From contig NZ_JBPWOA010000002.1 of NCBI RefSeq assembly GCF_051781005.1, positions 62,001 through 126,000 of the forward strand: a stretch of 64,000 nt of DNA, written 5' to 3'. This DNA comes from Anabaena sp051781005. GTDB lineage: Bacteria > Cyanobacteriota > Cyanobacteriia > Cyanobacteriales > Nostocaceae. Positions 26,717-35,754 of the stretch are shown here, piece after piece. A program made the position numbers and the translations under genes. Position 1 is the first letter of the stretch, and each line of letters starts with the position of its first letter. Below the pieces are notes generated by a model, which was not told the origin of the DNA, searched no databases, and saw only the letters and a program-made list of their open reading frames with translations.

Positions 26717-26830
26717 AAAACTCACGCCTCAACTTTTTCTCAATCTCTACTAAGCTTAAGCTACTTTAATTGTCAGTCTTGCGTTAGAATTCCTCTGAGA
26801 GTATTATTGAGAATTCTTTCTATTTACTAT

Positions 26831-27940
26831 ATGTTTTCTTTCGGGATTGAACATGAAGTCGCTTTCCTTAACAATGAAGGAAAGTTTGCCGATTTCTCTT
26901 GTACAAAATTTGCTGAGTTTAATCAAATTGTTGATCGGCTACCTATATACCCCAATGACTACCCACAATTAAGAGTAGGTGATGCTGGCATTAAAAAAAA
27001 GCGTTGGTATATTGAGGGGTTTGAAAGATTTGCTGATTCAGAAGAGGTAATTGACTGTGTAGCGAAAGGCATCGAAATCAGAACAACTATCCACCCCACT
27101 ATTCAAGGAGCAATTACTGAATTAACAGCAAGTTTTAACTTACTACATGAAGTAGCTGCTAGTTTTGGGTTTTTACCTGTTTTAGTGAGCTTTAACCCTT
27201 ATACTGACATTTTTGAACCGACACCACCATTAAATGATTTTGAAATTAGGCAATTACAAGCTTATCCTGATGAACAAACTGCTCATATTTATATGGTTTC
27301 CTATGGGCCAGATTTAAATATTTCTCTAGCAGATTTACCTATTGAGAATGTCATTGATATAGGTAAAAAGTTAACTTATTATAGTCCTTATATTGTTCCT
27401 TTTAGTTATAGTTCTCCTTTTTTAAATGGGGGTTTATGGGAAGGTTTATCAATAAGGACATTTATCAGAACAGGAAAAAGATCAGCAACATTAGTTTTTG
27501 TAGAAAAACAGGAACAACTTATTCAAAGTGTACCCTCTTTAACTAAAGTAGCCCGTATTCCAGCAGAAGTAGGACGGATTGAGTTTAAAGCCTGTGATAG
27601 TTGTGATAATTTTGCTATTTATGCAGGTTTATTAGCTTTATTAAAAGGTTTAGCATTAGATACAACTTTGCCGGGTAGGGCTACTATACCCGATGCTACG
27701 TTACACCAAATTTCGGCAAAAAATGGGTTTGATAATGAAGATATTTTTCTGAATACAACCAAGATTTTAGAAGCTGCTGAAATTGCTCTTGTAAATGACT
27801 CAGATATTGAGTTTTTAAAACCGCTAAAAGTTATTTTGGCAGAAAAGAAAACCAAATCTCATCAACTAATTGAAATCTTCCAAAATGTAGGTTCAATCGA
27901 AGAAACACTTAAGAAAACTTACGACTTTGGTAATTGGTAA
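26831..27940 (+). CDS. glutamate-cysteine ligase-like protein
   Basis: This 369-residue protein starts at ATG 26831 with FSFGIEHEVAF, the GIEhE motif that opens the glutamine-synthetase-like fold of GCS2 carboxylate-amine ligases. GIEIRTTIHPT (about 80-90), ITELTASFNLL (about 95-105) and RIEFKACDSC (about 242-251) are the expected ATP/metal-binding strands with Glu residues. The family joins an acid to an amine with ATP (glutamate plus cysteine in glutathione synthesis); whether this copy makes gamma-glutamylcysteine or another amide is not visible. The longer open frame from 26678 overlaps the divergent upstream gene and is not used. It is monocistronic. Confidence 0.75.
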   Translation: MFSFGIEHEVAFLNNEGKFADFSCTKFAEFNQIVDRLPIYPNDYPQLRVGDAGIKKKRWYIEGFERFADSEEVIDCVAKGIEIRTTIHPTIQGAITELTASFNLLHEVAASFGFLPVLVSFNPYTDIFEPTPPLNDFEIRQLQAYPDEQTAHIYMVSYGPDLNISLADLPIENVIDIGKKLTYYSPYIVPFSYSSPFLNGGLWEGLSIRTFIRTGKRSATLVFVEKQEQLIQSVPSLTKVARIPAEVGRIEFKACDSCDNFAIYAGLLALLKGLALDTTLPGRATIPDATLHQISAKNGFDNEDIFLNTTKILEAAEIALVNDSDIEFLKPLKVILAEKKTKSHQLIEIFQNVGSIEETLKKTYDFGNW

Positions 27941-27944
27941 TTGG

Positions 27945-28105
27945 TACAGCGGCTTCCAATTGTATGAAGTACATCATAGCCACCTCATCGCTTGCGGTGA
28001 ACCAGCGCTGTAAGCGGGTTTCCCACCGTAGGCGACTGGTGAATCCGAAGGAGGAGGGGGTTGGGGGTGGGGTTCTTGTACCTCATAATATCGGGAAGTG
28101 CTGTA
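27945..28105 (+). repeat. MITE-like palindromic element, copy 1 (161 bp)
   Basis: Imperfect terminal inverted repeats TACAGCGGCTTCC (27945) and GGGAAGTGCTGTA (ending 28105) enclose CATCATAGCCACCTCATCGC, an internal palindromic block (GGTGAACCAGCGCTGTAAGC ... GACTGGTGAATCCGAAG) and GGTTGGGGGTGGGGTTCTTG. The element sits in a tract of AATTGGT units, which continue on both sides. Copies 2 (58985-59143) and 3 (61336-61441) share the body; copy 3 lacks the inner block. Confidence 0.85.
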
Positions 28106-28228
28106 ATTGGTAATTGGTAATTAGTAATTGATGATTGGTGATTGGTGATTGGTGGCAGAAGCAAGATCAATTTTCCCCATCTTCCTCATCTCCCCCTACT
28201 CCCTGCTCCCTACTCCCTGCCCCCTGCC

Positions 28229-30040
28229 TTATTTCTTAGGTGGAATCTTTTCCATTGGGATAAGTACTTCCATCACAGCCTTGACAATTGGTGCTGCAAC
28301 AGTTCCACCATAGGCATTTTCTCCTTTTGGTTCATCCACTATTGCTACAACTACATAACGGGGAGCTTCTGCTGGCAAAATACCCACAAAGCTAGTAATT
28401 CTTGCTCCCGGAATATAACCACCATTGGGACTGGCTTTTTGGGCTGTACCAGTTTTGCCAGCGATGCCGTAGCCGTTGATTTTTGATGCTTTACCTGTCC
28501 CCACAGAAACAACTGTTTCCATCATGTCTACTACTTTTTGGGCAGTTGTGGGAGAGAAAATTTGGCGTGGTGTTGGTAGGGTGGGGGAATAGTGAATTTT
28601 GCCTTGGCTATCAATCAGACCTTGGACTACGTGGGGTGTAACCAGTTTACCCCCATTAGCTAAAGCGCCATGCATTTGCACCAGTTGTAATGGAGTGAGT
28701 GAAAAGCCTTGACCAAAAGAAGTAGTTGCTGGCTCTATAGTTGAGGACAAAAATTCTTCTTGACTTTTGAGCCGACCACCGACTTCAAAGGGCAGATCCG
28801 TATCAACTTTTTGCCCTAGTCCTAGCCGTTCTAGCCAATTGTAATACGTTGAGGGGCGCATTCGTTGAATGATTTTGACCATGCCGACGTTACTAGAATG
28901 TTGAAGAATCTGAGCAATATCAATTTGTCGAGGAGCATTTTTTTCAGCATTTTTGATAATGCGATCAGCTACCTTCATAGTTCCTGGGTCACTGAAGACA
29001 TCATCTGGCTTAATGGCACCATTTTCTAGAGCGATCGCTACATTCAAAGGTTTGAACGTTGAACCCGGTTCATAAAGATCTGCTACAATCCAGTTTTTGA
29101 ACAGGGAAATATCAGCTTTAGAATATTGATTCGCATTATAAGTAGGCTGAGAAACTAAAGCTAGTAAAGAACCATCCATCGCATCCATGACAATTACAGC
29201 CCCGCGTTTAGCCTGAAACTTGTCTATCTGTTGTTTGAGCGCAGTACGGGCAGCACGTTGTAAGCGGCTATCAATAGTCAGTTGCAGTTTTAAGTCATCA
29301 AAATGCAGAAATCCCTCAGGTGCGTGATCTGGCATTAAAGCCCCATTACCTGCCCGACTAAGACGTATAGTTTGCACAGAGCGCTCCAACAACTTCTCCT
29401 GACTGTATTCCACCCCTGCTTGACCGCGACGGTCAAGATTAACGTAGCCCACCACATTAGCTAATAAATCACCTTGGGGGTAAAAACGGGAATATTTTTC
29501 AATCAACTCCAAGCCATTCAAACGAAATGAAATTACACGATCAGCAATATTTTCGGAAACAGAATTGGACAGCAGAATACCACTTTTTTTACCTTGAAAT
29601 ATTTTTACTAAATTGTCAGCATCTTTACCCAATACAGGGGCAAGTTTCTTTGCCATCTCTTCATTAGATTTATCAAATAGTTTGGGATGGGCATACAAAG
29701 TATAAACAGGGCGGTCAATCGCCAACATATTAAAGTTGCGATCAACCACTGAACGACGGGGCATAAAAGGACGCAAATTTACCATTTGCTGGCTTCTTGC
29801 CCTTTCAGTCAGCTTTGATCCCTGAATAATTTGCAGCCGATACAAATTGAAAGTCAACCCCACCCCAGCAGCAATTAGTACACCCCAAGCTATCAAAAGT
29901 CGAGACTTAAGATTTGGGACTTGGGCTTGAGTTTTAGGAGTATCATTCCCTGGAAAAACTTGCCTAGAAAACTTTCTCTGCCTTGTAAATTCTAAATTTC
30001 GTAAATTTTTGAATTTTGTTCTGCTTGGTGACTTCTGCAT
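28229..30040 (-). CDS. ftsI: penicillin-binding protein 2/FtsI, septal peptidoglycan transpeptidase
   Basis: The 603-residue class B PBP cross-links peptidoglycan at the division septum. It has an N-terminal basic tail, one membrane anchor (about 47-68), a dimerisation/pedestal domain (about 85-240) and the transpeptidase domain with the active-site Ser in STFK (327-330), SSN (382-384) and KTGT (529-532). The gene lies 80 bases downstream of a membrane protein with FtsL-like topology, as in division clusters. Its C-terminus ends KIPPKK, without PASTA domains. Confidence 0.95.
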   Translation of the reverse strand: MQKSPSRTKFKNLRNLEFTRQRKFSRQVFPGNDTPKTQAQVPNLKSRLLIAWGVLIAAGVGLTFNLYRLQIIQGSKLTERARSQQMVNLRPFMPRRSVVDRNFNMLAIDRPVYTLYAHPKLFDKSNEEMAKKLAPVLGKDADNLVKIFQGKKSGILLSNSVSENIADRVISFRLNGLELIEKYSRFYPQGDLLANVVGYVNLDRRGQAGVEYSQEKLLERSVQTIRLSRAGNGALMPDHAPEGFLHFDDLKLQLTIDSRLQRAARTALKQQIDKFQAKRGAVIVMDAMDGSLLALVSQPTYNANQYSKADISLFKNWIVADLYEPGSTFKPLNVAIALENGAIKPDDVFSDPGTMKVADRIIKNAEKNAPRQIDIAQILQHSSNVGMVKIIQRMRPSTYYNWLERLGLGQKVDTDLPFEVGGRLKSQEEFLSSTIEPATTSFGQGFSLTPLQLVQMHGALANGGKLVTPHVVQGLIDSQGKIHYSPTLPTPRQIFSPTTAQKVVDMMETVVSVGTGKASKINGYGIAGKTGTAQKASPNGGYIPGARITSFVGILPAEAPRYVVVAIVDEPKGENAYGGTVAAPIVKAVMEVLIPMEKIPPKK

Positions 30041-30120
30041 TGGGATTGTCCTTTGTCAGTTGTTTGTTGTTATGACCAATGACCAATGACTAATGACCAA
30101 TGACCAAATGAATGTTGATA

Positions 30121-30783
30121 TTAATATCCCATAGGTGATTTCGGTTGGATCTGTGTTTCTGTATTTGGGACTGTAGTGGAGGATAGGGAATTAGGTCTAT
30201 TAGATGTCGGTGGCAAGAAAATTGTCCCTCCAGGACTTGGTGATACAAGACCTGCGGCTGCTTGTTCTGCCTCTTCAGCCATCTTGCTGGTTAGGGTTGC
30301 ATTGGTTGTGGTCAACTGACGCTCGTTACGTTGTAGACTTTGCAATGTGCGGTAAGCTTGACTCCAAAGCTCTTGAGAATATACTGTCCAACCATAAACT
30401 ACAAGTGTAGCTGCCACAAACAAAAACGCCGCTGCTGAAGAATAACGATAGACAGAGTGTAAGCGTAGCAACCATACAGGTGCAGCCCCAGCAGTAGGCA
30501 TCATGGGTAAGCGAGACTGTCCATGAATATTGGAAACTGCCTTTTTGCCATCATCTTTTTCCGAAGAGGGCATGATTGCCTCATTTTTGGGAGAAACTGA
30601 TAAATTTCTAGAGGAATTCCGTTTTCTTCTGGGGCGTACTACTGTAAGTTCATTAGCCTGTGTAGAGGTGCTTGACTTATTTGTGTCCAGACTGATGGAG
30701 GGTCGCTGCCTTTGGGGCAGGGCAGAATTTCGCTTGAACCAAGTATTTTTTGTAGAAACAGCTGATTTACGGGCAGCAACCAT
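30121..30783 (-). CDS. FtsL-like single-pass membrane protein upstream of ftsI
   Basis: This 220-residue protein has a long basic, Ser/Thr-rich cytoplasmic tail (1-105), one membrane helix (AAAFLFVAATLVVYGWTVY, about 115-133), then a predicted coiled coil (ELWSQAYRTLQSLQRNERQLTTTNATLTSKMAEEAEQ, about 137-173) and a Pro/Ser-rich periplasmic end. This is the topology of FtsL/DivIC, which recruit FtsI and FtsW, and it is directly upstream of ftsI on the same strand. FtsL sequences diverge strongly, so the assignment rests on topology and position. The 100-residue cytoplasmic tail is longer than in proteobacterial FtsL. Confidence 0.65.
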   Translation of the reverse strand: MVAARKSAVSTKNTWFKRNSALPQRQRPSISLDTNKSSTSTQANELTVVRPRRKRNSSRNLSVSPKNEAIMPSSEKDDGKKAVSNIHGQSRLPMMPTAGAAPVWLLRLHSVYRYSSAAAFLFVAATLVVYGWTVYSQELWSQAYRTLQSLQRNERQLTTTNATLTSKMAEEAEQAAAGLVSPSPGGTIFLPPTSNRPNSLSSTTVPNTETQIQPKSPMGY

Positions 30784-31122
30784 AATTTTTTGAATGGTAA
30801 ATATTGTATTTGAACTTGACCGCCTGTTGCTAAGGTTAAAGTCCTCTATTTAGCAATCGGCATAGATAACACTTTTCTAGGTTTTCCTCAGTGACTCCAC
30901 CAGAATTTGCATTCACCAGGTAGTGTAATGCTCACCTGGGTAGACTGACCTAATCAGGTATTACATACATCTAAGATTATGGCAATGTAGAGCATTCTGC
31001 GGCAATAGCTGACCACAAAGCTCGTTACCTTGGAAAATAGGGGTTAAAAAAAATCAACAAATAAGCTATCTTATTCAACAGGTGCAAGATTTATATTGCC
31101 CTTATTTGGTGAAAGAGGAGTT
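30784..31122. other. intergenic between divergent ftsL-like and lipoprotein genes
   Basis: This 339-base region holds the promoters of two divergent genes. I see no repeat, structured RNA or gene. A good ribosome binding site (GAAAGAGGAG) precedes the lipoprotein start. Confidence 0.5.
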
Positions 31123-31332
31123 ATGAAAACAAAAATCTTTGGTTTGGCTCTAATGTTAAGTCTGGCTACAGTTCTTGGTGCTTGCGAAAGTAGTACGCCA
31201 CCTGCTGGTACTACCAGTACTCCTGCTGCTACAACAGGTGGTGAACCATCTGATACTGGCGCTACCCCTGGCGCTACTCCCGCAGCTACCCCCGCAGCTA
31301 CCCCGACAGCTACTCCCACTACAACTCCCTAA
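31123..31332 (+). CDS. small Thr/Ala/Pro-rich lipoprotein
   Basis: From ATG 31123, behind GAGGAG, this 69-residue protein begins with a lipoprotein signal peptide (MKTKIFGLALMLSLATVLGAC) whose lipobox is VLGAC; Cys21 would be lipidated. The mature part is disordered and low-complexity, with TPAATP repeats (GATPGATPAATPAATPTATP) encoded by degenerate 12- to 15-base DNA repeats at 31258-31325. It probably serves as a tethered spacer in the periplasm or at the outer membrane. An upstream in-frame start at 31096 would add nine residues in front of the signal and is less likely. Confidence 0.75.
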   Translation: MKTKIFGLALMLSLATVLGACESSTPPAGTTSTPAATTGGEPSDTGATPGATPAATPAATPTATPTTTP

Positions 31333-31592
31333 TTCAGTTGGGATAGCGCTCCTCACCACATCGCTATCACTGAAAAGAATGTTGAGTAACGAGTGCTGAG
31401 TAAAAAATAAAATTAGCCTGACTAAGTATCAAATTGATCTATAGCCCTGGCTTTAGGTATGGAACAAGAAAAAAGATTTATTTCGAGCCGAGAGTGGATG
31501 AGAAATAATGTGTTTTTGCTTAAATCCCATCGTTTTGCTATATGGTCACTCAGCACTCAGCATTCAGCGCTTTCCTATAGCAACAACTGTTA
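31333..31592. other. intergenic with short repeats
   Basis: This part of the 349-base gap between the lipoprotein and GST genes contains degenerate CACTCAGCACTCAGC repeats (about 31547-31571) also seen at 31384 and 26045, and no gene. The remaining part holds the stem-loop listed at 31593-31631. Confidence 0.5.
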
Positions 31593-31631
31593 GGACACGA
31601 GATAAACGGTTTCTACCGCCTCTCAGTGTCC
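31593..31631 (+). ncRNA. well-formed stem-loop in the leader of the GST gene
   Basis: GGACAC-GAGA-taaa-CGGT-ttct-ACCG-cc-TCTC-a-GTGTCC folds as a 14-pair two-part stem with one internal loop and one bulge, 51 bases before the GST start. The regular outer and inner helices and the TTCT tetraloop look selected rather than random, but no T-run follows, so it is not a typical terminator. It may be a cis-acting RNA element, an mRNA stabiliser or an interspersed repeat. Confidence 0.45.
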
Positions 31632-31681
31632 ATCTATAAATTTAAGCTGGAAAAAATATTACTTTCTCAATAAGTAGCTTT

Positions 31682-32356
31682 ATGTTGCTACTACAATTTA
31701 GTACATCTCACTATTGTCGCAAGGCTCGCCTAGCCCTAGGTTACAAACAAATTAGTTACCAGGTAGAAAATCTCACACCTGGCTTGCATATCTTAAAGCT
31801 GAAGCCGCTAACTGGTGGTTTAACTACTATGCCTGTGTTGTTGCCCCAAATTCAAGGACAACCGCAAGCGATCGCTGACTCTACCCAAATACTAAAATTT
31901 TTAGAATCTTATCAGCCAGAACCTTCACTATTTTTAACCAACCATGAACACCAAACTGAAGCTTTGATGCTCGAAGATTGGTTAGATGAAAGTATTGGTA
32001 CAGCAACAAGGTTTGTGTATTATCACTTTCGTGCTGGTGAAGGTAAACAAATTGACCCATCACTATTCAGTCAGATGGTGATTAGTGTGGTAAGAAAACA
32101 GTACGGTATCAATGATGTTACTGTAAAATTAGCTACCAGTAGGTTAGCCATTGCTCTGGCGGAATTATCTATCCGCTGGCAAAAAAGCGAATATTTGGTG
32201 GGTGGAAGCTTAAGCGTGGCAGATATTACCGCAGCTGCATTGCTGAGTCCTTTAGCTCTTATTCCTCAGTACCGTCAGGGATATCCCTGGTTGTTTGAGC
32301 GCATTGTGCAGATTCATCAATTGTGTGGAGAGCAACTGCCACCAGGACTAGTCTGA
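31682..32356 (+). CDS. glutathione S-transferase family protein
   Basis: This 224-residue protein has a thioredoxin-like N-terminal domain (MLLLQFSTSHYCRKARLALGYKQ; the S-x-x-C context at residues 7-12 is typical of Ser/Cys GSTs), the cis-Pro TMPVLL segment (about 53-58), the glutathione-binding IADSTQILKFLE (about 64-75) and an all-helical C-domain with SVADITAAALLSPL (about 181-194). It likely conjugates or reduces electrophiles with glutathione; the substrate is unknown. A compact stem-loop precedes it, and a small secreted-protein gene follows 24 bases downstream. Confidence 0.9.
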   Translation: MLLLQFSTSHYCRKARLALGYKQISYQVENLTPGLHILKLKPLTGGLTTMPVLLPQIQGQPQAIADSTQILKFLESYQPEPSLFLTNHEHQTEALMLEDWLDESIGTATRFVYYHFRAGEGKQIDPSLFSQMVISVVRKQYGINDVTVKLATSRLAIALAELSIRWQKSEYLVGGSLSVADITAAALLSPLALIPQYRQGYPWLFERIVQIHQLCGEQLPPGLV

Positions 32357-32379
32357 GATGTCAAAATAGATGGGGGCGC

Positions 32380-32745
32380 ATGGGAGATGGGAGAGTGAAA
32401 AAGATAAAAGTCTTATTATTTACGATTTTGTGTTTTAGCACTAGTGTTTTAGTGGTTGTAAGTAGTTATTGGGGGAAAACTGCGATAGGCTACGCCGCGC
32501 CGGAGGCAATCGCATTATTACCGCCACCAGAGGATACACCAGAGGAAATATTGCGAACAGAAATTATTACCGAAGCGCGATCGCCCGTTGATGGTAGGCG
32601 TTTAACAGCGTCTGAATATGCAGAATTACAAACACAACTGCAAACAAGTCCACCACCAAAACTCGATGCCAGGATCAGAGACCAAATATTCCTCCTCCGT
32701 TTACGGAAAGCATTATTACAGCTTTTCCCGTTTTTAGATATTTAG
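32380..32745 (+). CDS. small exported or membrane-anchored protein downstream of GST
   Basis: This protein of about 121 residues begins at ATG 32380 (or GTG 32395), followed by KKIKVLLFTILCFSTSVLVVVSSY, a signal peptide or anchor. A stretch encoded by the interspersed repeat GCGATAGGCTACGCCGCGCC comes next (IGYAAPEAIA), then an acidic, Pro-rich region (LLPPPEDTPEEILRTEIITEARSPVDGR) and a helical C-terminus (ARIRDQIFLLRLRKALLQLFPFL). I do not recognise the family. It may be cotranscribed with the GST. Confidence 0.65.
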   Translation: MGDGRVKKIKVLLFTILCFSTSVLVVVSSYWGKTAIGYAAPEAIALLPPPEDTPEEILRTEIITEARSPVDGRRLTASEYAELQTQLQTSPPPKLDARIRDQIFLLRLRKALLQLFPFLDI

Positions 32746-32756
32746 GCAAGGAGCAT

Positions 32757-32905
32757 GAGGCAGGGGGCAGGCTTGCCGTGAGTTTCGACTTGTCTTCGAC
32801 ACACTACGTGAACGCTCAACTACCGCGTAGCCGATAGCGTAGCGTGGCGTTAGCCATACGGGAGCAGGGAGACGTTTAATTACCAATTACCAATTACCCA
32901 ATCAA
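32757..32905. repeat. cluster of dispersed repeats upstream of glgB
   Basis: The cluster includes GTTTCGACTTGTCTTCGACAC, a palindromic piece with GCGTAGCCGATAGCGTAGCG, and AATTACC units (32879-32898). None codes for protein. The same classes of repeats recur at 5775-6070, 14793-14847 and 47350-47380. Confidence 0.7.
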
Positions 32906-33021
32906 GATACATTCTGATGTAGGATAACCGTGACGACAAAAGTGCAAATAAATGTAAAGAATATATATAGATCTTAAAAAAGTAGATTTAGTTAATCACC
33001 TTATTTTACGTAGGTAGCTTC

Positions 33022-35313
33022 ATGTCCATGACCACGATCGCCCCTGAACAGGTTAATCGCATCGTTTGGAATCAGCATCACGATCCCTTTGAAATACTTG
33101 GTTCTCATCCCGTAGAGCAAAATGGTAAGACTGTCTGGGCTGTGCGAGCTTACCTACCAAATGCTAGTGCAGCATGGGTAATAGTTCCTGAAGAACGGAA
33201 AGAATACCCAATGCAAAGTGTGCATGATCCCCATTTTTTTGAATGCACAATTGAAACCGCAGAACTAACAAACTACCAGTTACGGATCAAAGAAGGGGAA
33301 CATGAGCGCGTTACTTACGACCCCTACGCCTTCCGTTCAGCCAATCTAACTGAATTTGACTTGCATTTATTTGGTGAAGGAAACCATCACCGAATTTATG
33401 AAAAACTGGGAGCGCACCTCACCACCGTAGATGGAGTCAAGGGAGTTTATTTTGCCGTTTGGGCCCCAAACGCCCGCAACGTTTCCTTATTAGGAGATTT
33501 TAACCTTTGGGATGGACGCAAACACCAAATGCGTAAAGGCCCCACCGGGATTTGGGAACTATTTATTCCTGAACTGGGAGTAGGAGAGCATTACAAATAT
33601 GAAATCAAAAATTTTGAAGGACATATTTACGAAAAATCTGATCCCTACGGTTTCCAACAAGAACCACGCCCCAAAACAGCATCAATTGTCACAGACTTAA
33701 ATACATACACATGGACTGACGAAGATTGGATGGAAGTGCGGCGTAACACCGACCCCCTCACCCAACCAGTCTCCGTCTACGAAGTCCATTTAGGTTCTTG
33801 GTTACACGCTGCTAGTGGAGAACCAGCTAAAGGAGCCAATGGGGAAACTCAAGCGATCGTTCCCGTATCAGAACTAAATCCTGGCGCACGCTTTCTTACC
33901 TACCGGGAATTAGCAGACCGACTCATTCCCTACGTCAAAGAACTAGGATACACCCATCTAGAGCTACTACCAATTGCCGAGCATCCTTTCGACGGTTCCT
34001 GGGGTTATCAAGTCACTGGTTACTTTGCTCCCACTTCTCGTTTTGGTAGTCCTGAAGATTTCATGTATTTTGTTGACCAATGTCATAAAAATGGCATCGG
34101 TGTGATTGTTGATTGGGTTCCCGGACACTTCCCTAAAGATGGACATGGTTTAGCTTTCTTTGATGGTAGTCACCTGTACGAACACGCTGACCCCCGCAAA
34201 GGAGAACATAAAGAATGGGGAACACTGGTATTCAACTATAATCGCCACGAAGTCCGTAATTTCTTGGTAGCAAATGCCCTATTCTGGTTTGATAAGTACC
34301 ACATTGACGGAATTCGCGTTGATGCTGTTGCTTCCATGCTCTACAACGACTATTGCCGCGAACCAGGAGAATGGCTACCCAACCAGTATGGCGGTAGAGA
34401 AAACCTAGAAGCCGCTGATTTTCTCCGTCAAGTAAATCACACCATCTTCAGCTATTTTCCCGGTGTTCTTTCCATTGCTGAAGAATCAACATCTTGGCCA
34501 ATGGTATCTTGGCCGACTTACACAGGTGGACTCGGCTTTAACCTAAAGTGGAATATGGGTTGGATGCACGATATGCTGGATTATTTCAGCATGGACCCTT
34601 GGTTCCGCCAATTCCATCAAAACAACATCACCTTTAGTATGTGGTATAACCACAGCGAGAACTTCATGCTCGCCTTGTCCCATGATGAAGTGGTACATGG
34701 TAAGAGCAATATCATCGGCAAAATGCCGGGTGATACATGGCAAAAACTCGCTAATGTGCGTTGTTTGTTTAGTTATATGTTCGCCCATCCAGGCAAGAAA
34801 ACCATGTTTATGAGCATGGAGTTTGGACAGTGGAGTGAGTGGAATGTGTGGGCTGACTTGGAGTGGCATTTATTCCAGCATGAACCACACCAACAGTTGA
34901 AAGACTTTTTCCAAGCTCTTAACCACCTTTACCGTTCTGAACCAGCTTTATACACCCAGGATTTTGCCGAACCAGGGTTTGAGTGGATTGACTGTAGCGA
35001 CAACCGTCATAGTGTCGTTTCCTTTGTCCGTCGTGAAAAGGATTCTGATAATTTCGTGATTGTGGTTTGTAACTTTACACCCCAACCCCATTCTCACTAT
35101 CGCATTGGTGTACCAGAAAAGGGATTTTATACCGAGATATTCAATAGTGATGCCCGTCAATATGGTGGCAGCAATATGGGCAATTTAGGCGGTAAGTGGA
35201 CTGATGATTGGTCTTTACACAATCGTCCTTATTCGTTGGATTTGTGTTTACCACCTTTGGGCGTGTTGATGCTTAAGTTAGATAAGCAAAAGACGGCTGA
35301 ACTGATGGCATAA
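33022..35313 (+). CDS. glgB: 1,4-alpha-glucan branching enzyme
   Basis: GlgB introduces alpha-1,6 branches during glycogen synthesis. The 763 residues contain an N-terminal CBM48-like repeat, a second CBM48 (VKGVYFAVWAPNARNVSLLGDFNLWDGRKH, about 138-168) and the GH13 barrel with VIVDWVPGHFP (region I), GIRVDAVASMLY with the nucleophile Asp (region II), IAEESTSWP with the acid/base Glu (region III) and LALSHDEVVHGK (region IV). A C-terminal beta domain ends the protein. It is monocistronic with a strong terminator downstream. Confidence 0.98.
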   Translation: MSMTTIAPEQVNRIVWNQHHDPFEILGSHPVEQNGKTVWAVRAYLPNASAAWVIVPEERKEYPMQSVHDPHFFECTIETAELTNYQLRIKEGEHERVTYDPYAFRSANLTEFDLHLFGEGNHHRIYEKLGAHLTTVDGVKGVYFAVWAPNARNVSLLGDFNLWDGRKHQMRKGPTGIWELFIPELGVGEHYKYEIKNFEGHIYEKSDPYGFQQEPRPKTASIVTDLNTYTWTDEDWMEVRRNTDPLTQPVSVYEVHLGSWLHAASGEPAKGANGETQAIVPVSELNPGARFLTYRELADRLIPYVKELGYTHLELLPIAEHPFDGSWGYQVTGYFAPTSRFGSPEDFMYFVDQCHKNGIGVIVDWVPGHFPKDGHGLAFFDGSHLYEHADPRKGEHKEWGTLVFNYNRHEVRNFLVANALFWFDKYHIDGIRVDAVASMLYNDYCREPGEWLPNQYGGRENLEAADFLRQVNHTIFSYFPGVLSIAEESTSWPMVSWPTYTGGLGFNLKWNMGWMHDMLDYFSMDPWFRQFHQNNITFSMWYNHSENFMLALSHDEVVHGKSNIIGKMPGDTWQKLANVRCLFSYMFAHPGKKTMFMSMEFGQWSEWNVWADLEWHLFQHEPHQQLKDFFQALNHLYRSEPALYTQDFAEPGFEWIDCSDNRHSVVSFVRREKDSDNFVIVVCNFTPQPHSHYRIGVPEKGFYTEIFNSDARQYGGSNMGNLGGKWTDDWSLHNRPYSLDLCLPPLGVLMLKLDKQKTAELMA

Positions 35314-35346
35314 CAGTTTAATTTATCCACATAAATTAGGATTTTG

Positions 35347-35378
35347 TAGGGGTACAGCAATGCTGTACCCCTATTTTT
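35347..35378 (+). terminator. rho-independent terminator of glgB
   Basis: TAGGGGTACAGCA and TGCTGTACCCCTA form a 13-bp perfect stem with a one-base centre, followed by TTTTT. It starts 34 bases after the glgB stop. Confidence 0.85.
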
Positions 35379-35754
35379 ATGGTAAGGATTCAGGATACAG
35401 AATGTTTGATAGATCAGGGAACAAGAAATGGTCAGAGGGAAAAATTTTCGGTTCTTCGGTTCTTTTTATGGAAAACCTGGTTCAAAATCATTGAAAGCCT
35501 TATTGTGTGGGCATTTCATTCAAAATATGGGCATAATTGTTTATAACCCTTGCCCCATAAGGGTTTTGTTATAATCAATCCTTAATCACCATAAAAACAA
35601 CGCAAGAGCCAAATTTTCTTCTACCTTCTTCTTTGTTCCTTCTGACTCAATACTTGTCGGTTAAGCTAAAAACATTAAATTAGGTTGACGTTAGGAAACC
35701 CAACATTTGCGGATTTTTGTTGGGTTGCGCTGTCGCTTAACCCAACCTTGTATC
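35379..35754. other. intergenic with dispersed repeats
   Basis: No gene is present. The segment contains TTATAACCCTTGCCCC/GGGTTTTGTTATAA (about 35542-35575, an inverted repeat) and a GGGTTGCGCTGTCGCTTAACCCAAC hairpin repeat (about 35690-35745). The left boundary of the IS110-type element probably lies after the latter. Confidence 0.5.

Noticed and set aside
26678..26830. Upstream extension of the glutamate-cysteine ligase-like gene
   Set aside because: It overlaps the start of the divergent TerB/Nif-C gene and precedes the family's normal N-terminus (FSFGIEHE).
31071..31399. Gly/Val/Ala-rich frames overlapping the lipoprotein gene
   Set aside because: They are other-frame readings of the repetitive Thr/Ala/Pro-coding stretch.
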